A DNA stretch of 5,956 bases from Betaproteobacteria bacterium RIFCSPLOWO2_02_FULL_62_17 (lineage in GTDB: Bacteria > Pseudomonadota > Gammaproteobacteria > Burkholderiales > SG8-39): assembly GCA_001770355.1 (NCBI GenBank), contig MEQV01000090.1, positions 1-5,956 on the forward strand, given 5' to 3'. This document shows positions 1 through 4,652 of the stretch, one piece after another; the first letter of the stretch is position 1, and each line of letters opens with the position of its first letter. The notes below the pieces were generated by a model. That model worked only from the letters and a program-made list of their open reading frames with translations. It searched no databases and was not told where the DNA came from. The translations under genes were made by a program, and so were the position numbers.

Positions 1-1921
1 ACAGGGCCAGCCAGTTGCCGTCGTTGCAGCGATAGGCGCCGTGCGGCGCTGCGCCCGGGTCGTCGTTGCCGGCGCGGCCGGCGACGGCGCCGGTCCGGTG
101 GTAGTCAAGCAGTGCGCCGGCGAGAAACATCAGCCCTGACTCGTATTGCGAGACATCCAGGTACGCTCCTTTGCCGGTCACGCGGCGGCGTTCGAGCGCG
201 GCGAGCACCGCGGAGGCGCCCAGGGTCGAGGCGATGAAATCCACATAGGGACCGTAGAGCAGCATCGGGGAACCGCCGGGGCTTCCGGTGAGCCCGCACA
301 TGCCCACCAGCGCGGTGAGCTGCGAGCCGAAGCCCGGTGTGTCCGCGCGCGGGCCGGTCTGGCCCATGTTGCAAGTGGAGAGCATGACCAGCGCCGGATT
401 ATCTTTTCTGAGCGATTCGAATCCCAGGCCCAGCCGGTCGATCACCCCGGGGCGCATGTTCTCAATGACGACATCGCTCCACAGGGCCAGGCGCCGCGCC
501 AGGTCCCGGCCCGCGGGGTTCTTCAACTCAAGCGTGACACTGTATTTGGAGTCGTTGAAATAGGCGAAGCACGCTCCGTTATCGATGCCCGGCCGGCCGC
601 CGCGGTAAGGCGGATACTGCAGGCGAAAACCATCAGGGCGCGAATGCGATTCGACATGCACCGTGAGAGCGCCGAAATTAGCCAGCATTTTGCCGATGTG
701 CGGCCCGGCGGCGTAGCTGCCGAATTCGACGATTTTCAATTCCTCGAGTGCGCAAGCCGGCGCGGCGGACGGCGTACTCGAGCCCGCGTTGGCGTTCCCG
801 GCACGACCATGCCCGGCCCATTGTCCGGCATGCGCGCCGATCGCAGGGCGCTTGCCGTCGACGACCACGAAGCAGCCGCAATGGCGTTCGAGTGCGCCCT
901 CAGGCGTGGTGACGTCCTGCCAGAAGCCGCGCGCCGCCAATTGGGGATCGGTGGCGGTGTCCGCCACGCTGGCAACGGGATAGCCAAGCATCTCGCGCCG
1001 GTGGGCTTGCGCGAGGAACTCACGCTTGGTGAGCGTTGCGAAAAACGCCGCAATCGGCGCGTCGAGGGCATCTACCTCGGCCTGCGAGACGCGCGTGGGG
1101 TCCCATTTGGCGCAGTCGATGCCGGCAAGCGGACCCAGCGCCGCGCCCGCAGCGCGCATCCATGCCACCAGTTGCTCGAAGGTCCGGCGGCCGGCGGCAC
1201 CGCCGTAAAGGATAAAGTTGAGGTACCCGTCACGGCACGGCCAGAACACGCGAAAGCGCGCTCCCTTTACCGACCGGCCGGTCATGAATGCGCCGGCCCG
1301 CGCAGGCGAGACACCCTCGATGTCGGCGAAAGTGGGTGCGTGCGCAAGCGCCACCACTACCGCGGCCTGCGCCGAGACATCGACGAGCTGGCCGCGGCCG
1401 CTGCGCGCGCGCGCGGCGAGCGCGGTAAGCGCGCCGACCGCGGCTTGCGAACCGGCCCAGGGATAGGATTGCGGAAGCGAAATTCGCAGCGGCGCGCCAT
1501 CGGGTTCGCCGGCGAGGGACATTGCGCCGCCGGCCGCCATGAGTTCGATGTCGCTGGCAAGCCAATCCGAATTAGGACCTGCGAGGCCGAAGGGCGTGAT
1601 GGCAACCAGGATAAGGCGTGAATTGATCGCGGCCAGCCGGCTGTATTCGAAAAGCGAATGCTCTACGCTGGCTGGCCTGAAGGTGGCTAACAGGATGTCG
1701 GCAGCCGCGACCAGCCGGTTGAACTCGTCCCGGCCCAAAGGCGAGTGCAGATCAAGCCGCTGCAGGCGTTTGTTGACGTTGAGCGCGCGCCAGTCCGAGC
1801 CGTCCAGTTGCGCTTCGGGCGACTCGATCTTCAGGACATCCGCGCCCAGGTCAGCCAGCAACCGGCCGGCCAGCCAGCCAAGCCGGTCGGTGCAGTCCAG
1901 TACCGCGCAGCCATTGAGCAT
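1..1921 (-). CDS. Tandem (fused) class III CoA-transferase, CaiB/BaiF family, C-terminus beyond left edge
   Basis: The frame is open from an ATG at 1921 to the left edge: 640 codons with no stop, so the end is missing. Two CaiB/BaiF repeats are visible. Repeat 1 spans roughly residues 1-370. It has the N-terminal 'VLD...LLADLGADVLKIE' pattern, an FRPAS motif (81-85), FGLAGP (111-116) and GRGQLVDVSAQAA (175-187). A Ser/Pro/Ala/Gly-rich linker follows (about 372-391). Repeat 2 starts near residue 392 and has ENMRPG (487-492), MGQTGP (519-524) and GKGAYLDVSQYES (583-595). Known family role: transfer of CoA between a thioester and a free carboxylate through an aspartyl-CoA intermediate, in the cytoplasm. 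Repeat 1 has Ala186 where the catalytic Asp of formyl-CoA transferase is expected; repeat 2 has Glu594 there. No in-frame ATG, GTG or TTG lies between the upstream gene's stop and 1921, and homology starts within a few residues of it, so this start is favoured despite a weak Shine-Dalgarno. It begins 37 bp after the UbiD-like gene, probably in one operon. Substrate unknown. Confidence 0.93.
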   Translation of the reverse strand, partial: MLNGCAVLDCTDRLGWLAGRLLADLGADVLKIESPEAQLDGSDWRALNVNKRLQRLDLHSPLGRDEFNRLVAAADILLATFRPASVEHSLFEYSRLAAINSRLILVAITPFGLAGPNSDWLASDIELMAAGGAMSLAGEPDGAPLRISLPQSYPWAGSQAAVGALTALAARARSGRGQLVDVSAQAAVVVALAHAPTFADIEGVSPARAGAFMTGRSVKGARFRVFWPCRDGYLNFILYGGAAGRRTFEQLVAWMRAAGAALGPLAGIDCAKWDPTRVSQAEVDALDAPIAAFFATLTKREFLAQAHRREMLGYPVASVADTATDPQLAARGFWQDVTTPEGALERHCGCFVVVDGKRPAIGAHAGQWAGHGRAGNANAGSSTPSAAPACALEELKIVEFGSYAAGPHIGKMLANFGALTVHVESHSRPDGFRLQYPPYRGGRPGIDNGACFAYFNDSKYSVTLELKNPAGRDLARRLALWSDVVIENMRPGVIDRLGLGFESLRKDNPALVMLSTCNMGQTGPRADTPGFGSQLTALVGMCGLTGSPGGSPMLLYGPYVDFIASTLGASAVLAALERRRVTGKGAYLDVSQYESGLMFLAGALLDYHRTGAVAGRAGNDDPGAAPHGAYRCNDGNWLAL

Positions 1922-1958
1922 CGTTCGCGTGCCGGCGCACCTGCGACCGCGTGATCGC

Positions 1959-3530
1959 TCAGCGCCCGGTGCGAGCGAGCGACAGCACCCAGCCCGCCAT
2001 GCGCGCTTTCATCCTGTCGATGTCCTTGGCATTGAAAAAGTCCTCGGGCTTGACGCGGTCCACCGGGTACACCGGGCGGTGAAAATCGTTCTCGTAGCCG
2101 AAGGGGACCGTGGCATCGATTCCCATGCCGCCTTCGAACAGGGTGTTGGAAGCCGTCCACTGCTTGTCGCCCGAGGTCATGCGTTCGGCCGGCATGAAGG
2201 TCTGGCCGCGGCCGCCGGGAATCGGATTGAGGATATCCGCTCTCGGATTCACCCGCGTCGTCAGGCACCACATGATGTCGTCCATGGAGTAGATGTCGAC
2301 GTCCATGCTGACGGCGATCGCCAGCCGCATGCCCTGCGAGCAGGAAAGGATGGCCGAGAGGAAATTGCGCTGCCAGCCTTCCTCGATCTGGTTGCGCTTT
2401 TTCACCTGGATGATGCATCCGCCCCAGTCGGTCATGCAGTAGGGGATGTGCACATTCTGAATGATGCCGGGTTGCAGTCGATCGCACAGGGCGTAGATGG
2501 CCGATTCGCGCACCGAAGTATCGATGTTGGAATCGTCCATGGTATGCACGCCCAGCGGAAAGATGAGAGGCTTGCTCTCCTTCTTGCGCATGGTGATGGC
2601 GGTGACGTGGAAGGTCGGCGCCTTGTAGGCCTTGCCCATGTATCCGGCCCATTCGGGATGAAAATGGAACCGGCCCTGTACGTCGGCCTTCTCGGATTCG
2701 GCCGTTTCATAGCGTTTGTCGCGCGGGTGCAAGTACCCTTCCAGCACGTATTCGGCATCGGCCAGCGTGTAGGCATCGATGCTGCGGCACTTCACCAGCC
2801 GCACCGGGTCGCCCTGAATCGCACCGGCGATGCCGATCTCGTCGCACCCCTTGGGCAGGATGGCGTAGTCGAAACCGGAGCCCGCGACGAAGGTGCAGGC
2901 GGGAGGCACGCCGAAGCACATGGTAAGCGGTATCGGCTGCTCGTCCTTGTAGTGTTCGGTCATTACCTGCCACATGTGCGAGCCGGGAGAAATCATGAAT
3001 GTGCCGACATTGCCCCAGCGGAAATTCATGCGGTTGTAGCCGATGTGACTGCCGCCGTCGAAGTAAGGGCCGACCACGCAGGAAATTCCCGACCCGATGG
3101 TGATCTCCGACTCCATGTGCGTATGGCGGATCGCGGTGATCCACTTGTTGACGTCCAGGTCGTCGGTAATGACGACTTCCTGCGCCGGCGCTTCTTCCTG
3201 GGAGATGGTCACCGGTTTGATGGGTCGCTCGATTGCACGGGCGACTTTTTTCACCCGATCAAGCGAATTTTCCCATCCAAACATTTTCTCGACGATGCGG
3301 ATGTCGCTGAACAGGTTGGTGATTGCGCGCGCGTACGGTTTTCCCTTCACCTTGTTGAACAGCATGGGAAAACTGCCGTCGAAGTGCTTCTGCAGGCCGG
3401 TAATCTCCAGGTCGGGATCGACTTCCTTGTCGGTCTCTATAAGCAGGCCTTCGGCGCGGAGCCAGTCCACCGTCTTGGGAAGGCTGCTGACATCGGGTTT
3501 TACTGCTGCAGGTTTGGCTGGTTCGTTCAT
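1959..3530 (-). CDS. Divergent UbiD-family decarboxylase (prenylated-FMN type)
   Basis: A complete 523-residue protein, slightly longer than the usual 450-500 of UbiD proteins. The family performs reversible decarboxylation of aromatic or alpha,beta-unsaturated acids with prenylated FMN and a divalent metal, in the cytoplasm. Visible family landmarks are the N-terminal 'VDPDLEITGLQ' block (38-47), HIGYNRM (162-168), SPGSH with His185, CFGVPP (205-210), DEIGIAGAIQG (230-240), AEYVLEG (259-265), PEWAGY (292-297) and a C-terminal 'DVDIYSMDDIMWCLTTR' block (410-426). Compared with Aspergillus niger Fdc1, Arg173 matches Arg167, His191 matches His185, Glu233 matches Glu231 and Glu282 matches Glu293. 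The Asn168 metal ligand is replaced by His162, and the first Glu of EGPFGE (Glu277) has no counterpart; an insertion of charged residues (about 270-287) precedes this site. The ATG at 3530 has an AAAGGA ribosome site 5 nt upstream. It lies 40 bp after the IclR gene and 37 bp before the CoA-transferase, which suggests a CoA-thioester substrate. A phthaloyl-CoA decarboxylase-like role is possible but unproven. Confidence 0.95.
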   Translation of the reverse strand: MNEPAKPAAVKPDVSSLPKTVDWLRAEGLLIETDKEVDPDLEITGLQKHFDGSFPMLFNKVKGKPYARAITNLFSDIRIVEKMFGWENSLDRVKKVARAIERPIKPVTISQEEAPAQEVVITDDLDVNKWITAIRHTHMESEITIGSGISCVVGPYFDGGSHIGYNRMNFRWGNVGTFMISPGSHMWQVMTEHYKDEQPIPLTMCFGVPPACTFVAGSGFDYAILPKGCDEIGIAGAIQGDPVRLVKCRSIDAYTLADAEYVLEGYLHPRDKRYETAESEKADVQGRFHFHPEWAGYMGKAYKAPTFHVTAITMRKKESKPLIFPLGVHTMDDSNIDTSVRESAIYALCDRLQPGIIQNVHIPYCMTDWGGCIIQVKKRNQIEEGWQRNFLSAILSCSQGMRLAIAVSMDVDIYSMDDIMWCLTTRVNPRADILNPIPGGRGQTFMPAERMTSGDKQWTASNTLFEGGMGIDATVPFGYENDFHRPVYPVDRVKPEDFFNAKDIDRMKARMAGWVLSLARTGR

Positions 3531-3570
3531 GATTTTCCTTTCCCGGGTTTAACCAAGGTTGATCAATGTC

Positions 3571-4389
3571 TCAGGGCTGATTCGGGTTTCTCACGGCTTT
3601 TTCGGTCAGGTCAATTTCATCGCGCAGGATCGAGACAATCTCGGCCCGGCGGGTTTCTGTCATCCGGCCGATGATGGCACCCACCGTGATCGAAGCGAAT
3701 GGATGTCCATAGCGGTTGATGATGGGCAGGCCGAGCGTGGCGGCGCCGTCAGCGAGATGCGCATCGTTCCAGGCATAGCGCAGTACGCGCGAATGCGCGA
3801 GAGCCGCGAGTAGTGCCGGCACGGTGAGGTTGTGGTAGCCGACCAGGCGGGTTGCGTTGGCGCGCACGATCTCCTGGACCGCCTCGTCGGTCAGGGGCAT
3901 CAGCATGGCCAGGCCGCTCGCGCCCGCGCCCAGGGGGCGGCGCTCGCCCACATCCAGGGTGAAGGTCTTGATCGGGAACGAGCCTTCCTTGCGGTCGATG
4001 CAGACCGAATCGTGGCCGCTGCGCACCGACAGGAATACCGTGTCCCCGGTCTTCTCGGCGATGCGCTGCAAGGAGGGCCGGCAGATGTCGGACAGATTGA
4101 ATTGCGGCGCGGCGGCCAGGCCCAATTCAAAAACCAAAGGCCCAAGGCTGTACAGGCGCGACTCCGGATCCTGAGTGAGCAGGCCCTCGGCGATCAAGCC
4201 CTTCAGGATTCGGTGCGCCGTGGGCCGTTGCAGCCCGGAGAATTTGACGACGTCGGTGAGCCGCATGCCCGGACGGTTGCGCGCGGCCACCAATCGCACG
4301 ATCGATGCGGCACGATGCAAGGTCTGCGTACCCCCCGGGTGATCCCGGTCCGGTCGAGCCGGCTTTGCTGTGGTGGAAGCGGCTTTCAT
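3571..4389 (-). CDS. IclR-family transcriptional regulator
   Basis: A complete 272-residue protein of normal IclR-family length (250-280). After a basic, Pro-rich N-terminal tail (1-20), the winged helix-turn-helix covers about residues 21-90. Residues 44-71 form the helix-turn-helix, with the family-typical 'RPTAHRILKGL' recognition helix (55-65), and the wing is near 73-85. The C-terminal effector-binding domain runs from about 96 to 266, with RPLGAGASGLAML (151-163) and DGAATLGLPI (214-223) matching conserved family stretches. IclR proteins are dimeric or tetrameric repressors or activators that sense small organic acids or aromatic compounds. The gene is first in the minus-strand operon and divergent from the second UbiD gene, so it probably controls both directions and itself. 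The start at 4389 lacks a clear Shine-Dalgarno sequence, and two Met residues near the wing-helix region are too late to be starts, so 4389 is preferred. The ligand cannot be predicted beyond a likely pathway acid or thioester. Confidence 0.95.
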   Translation of the reverse strand: MKAASTTAKPARPDRDHPGGTQTLHRAASIVRLVAARNRPGMRLTDVVKFSGLQRPTAHRILKGLIAEGLLTQDPESRLYSLGPLVFELGLAAAPQFNLSDICRPSLQRIAEKTGDTVFLSVRSGHDSVCIDRKEGSFPIKTFTLDVGERRPLGAGASGLAMLMPLTDEAVQEIVRANATRLVGYHNLTVPALLAALAHSRVLRYAWNDAHLADGAATLGLPIINRYGHPFASITVGAIIGRMTETRRAEIVSILRDEIDLTEKAVRNPNQP

Positions 4390-4411
4390 TGCTCAATAAG
4401 TGTTAATAAAG

Positions 4412-4426
4412 TTCCACTATATGGAA
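4412..4426. promoter_or_regulatory. Operator-like inverted repeat 1 (TTCCA-N5-TGGAA)
   Basis: TTCCACTATATGGAA is a perfect 5-bp inverted repeat with a 5-bp spacer, 22 bp upstream of the iclR ATG. A near copy lies at 4558-4572. The TTCCA/TGGAA half-sites and 15-bp size resemble the E. coli IclR consensus (TGGAAATNATTTCCA), although the arms point the other way. Binding by the adjacent IclR protein is inferred. Confidence 0.5.
4416..4421 (-). promoter_or_regulatory. Candidate -10 element of the iclR operon
   Basis: On the minus strand this reads TATAGT, one mismatch from the sigma-70 -10 consensus, 26 bp before the iclR start codon. I see no convincing -35 at 16-18 bp spacing, so the promoter may be weak or activator-dependent. 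It sits inside the 4412-4426 inverted repeat, which would suit autoregulation. Confidence 0.4.
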
Positions 4427-4443
4427 TACTTTTTATCCCCAAT

Positions 4444-4459
4444 ATGAACCGAGGTTCAT
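4444..4459. promoter_or_regulatory. 16-bp perfect palindrome, possible regulator-binding site
   Basis: ATGAACCGAGGTTCAT consists of two 7-bp arms around a 2-bp centre. It lies in the divergent intergenic region, about 25 bp upstream of the candidate iclR -10 on that strand. The sequence differs from the TTCCA/TGGAA sites, so it could bind a second regulator or be another contact for the same one. A smaller 10-bp palindrome, ATGCTAGCAT, follows at 4466-4475. Confidence 0.45.
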
Positions 4460-4518
4460 TTAGCAATGCTAGCATGTATCAGAAATAAATAGGCCGGAAT
4501 TTTGGGTGTTCTGGAGCA

Positions 4519-4537
4519 GTTTTGAAAATGTCAAAAC
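4519..4537. promoter_or_regulatory. 19-bp dyad GTTTTGA-N5-TCAAAAC overlapping a -35 element
   Basis: Two perfect 7-bp arms flank AAATG. The dyad overlaps the candidate -35 hexamer (TTGAAA, 4522-4527) of the plus-strand UbiD gene. No T-tract suited to a terminator follows, and the arms are AT-rich, so a protein-binding site is more likely than an RNA hairpin. The protein is unknown. Confidence 0.45.
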
Positions 4538-4551
4538 AGAATGAATATGAT
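4522..4551 (+). promoter_or_regulatory. Candidate sigma-70 promoter for the plus-strand UbiD gene
   Basis: TTGAAA (4522-4527) and TATGAT (4546-4551) each differ by one base from the sigma-70 consensus and are 18 bp apart. The predicted start near 4558-4560 falls at the edge of the 4558-4572 inverted repeat and leaves a leader of about 95 nt. This is the best plus-strand promoter match I found in the intergenic region. Confidence 0.55.
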
Positions 4552-4557
4552 CATTTG

Positions 4558-4572
4558 GTCCATATTATGGAA
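4558..4572. promoter_or_regulatory. Operator-like inverted repeat 2 (near copy of repeat 1)
   Basis: The 15-bp segment GTCCATATTATGGAA shares the xTCCA-N5-TGGAA pattern with 4412-4426. Its inner 13 bp (4559-4571, TCCATATTATGGA) form a perfect palindrome around one central base. It lies at the predicted transcription start of the plus-strand UbiD gene, where a bound repressor would block initiation. Assignment to the neighbouring IclR protein is inferred. Confidence 0.5.
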
Positions 4573-4579
4573 TTTTACT

Positions 4580-4603
4580 CCAGGCAGCAACCCGCGTGCC
4601 TGG
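4580..4603 (+). other. Leader hairpin, 7-bp GC-rich stem
   Basis: CCAGGCA (4580-4586) pairs perfectly with TGCCTGG (4597-4603) across a 10-nt loop. It lies in the predicted untranslated leader of the plus-strand UbiD gene. No T-run follows, so it is not a standard intrinsic terminator. It could stabilise the mRNA or be incidental in GC-rich DNA. Confidence 0.35.
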
Positions 4604-4609
4604 GCGCAT

Positions 4610-4629
4610 CGGATCGGCGCACGGATCCG
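4610..4629 (+). other. Second leader inverted repeat, 6-bp stem
   Basis: CGGATC (4610-4615) pairs with GATCCG (4624-4629) across an 8-nt loop, ending 12 nt before the ribosome-binding site. On its own it is weak, but with the 4580-4603 hairpin it gives a structured leader. There is no resemblance to a riboswitch class I know. Confidence 0.25.
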
Positions 4630-4641
4630 CTTGAGGCGACT

Positions 4642-4647
4642 AGGAGA
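4642..4647 (+). promoter_or_regulatory. Ribosome-binding site of the plus-strand UbiD gene
   Basis: AGGAGA lies 5 nt before the ATG at 4653. It favours this start over the in-frame ATGs at 4683 and 4695, even though recognisable family similarity only begins about 33 residues into the protein. Confidence 0.7.
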
Positions 4648-4652
4648 ACTCT

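Noticed and set aside
146..1621. 491-codon open frame on the plus strand
   Set aside because: It is the antisense shadow of the CoA-transferase. Its translation is Arg/Ala/Gly-rich with no recognisable motif, while the minus-strand frame shows two clear CaiB/BaiF repeats.
1831..2652. 273-codon minus-strand frame bridging the UbiD-like and CoA-transferase genes
   Set aside because: It is an out-of-frame reading of the two real genes. Its sequence has no family features, and both real frames are intact without a frameshift.
3551..3560. AACCAAGGTT inverted repeat between the IclR and UbiD-like genes, possible terminator
   Set aside because: The stem is only 4 bp with a 2-nt loop and no T-run, too small for a terminator. 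The 40-bp gap fits an operon.
1539..3674. 711-codon open frame on the plus strand
   Set aside because: It lies antisense across the CoA-transferase start, the whole UbiD-like gene and the IclR end. The product is His/Val/Asp-rich and typical of the reverse reading of GC-rich genes. The opposite strand encodes recognisable proteins with proper ribosome sites.
4390..4652. Small RNA or riboswitch in the intergenic region
   Set aside because: No recognised riboswitch core or terminator-like hairpin with a T-run was seen. The dyads fit protein-binding sites better.
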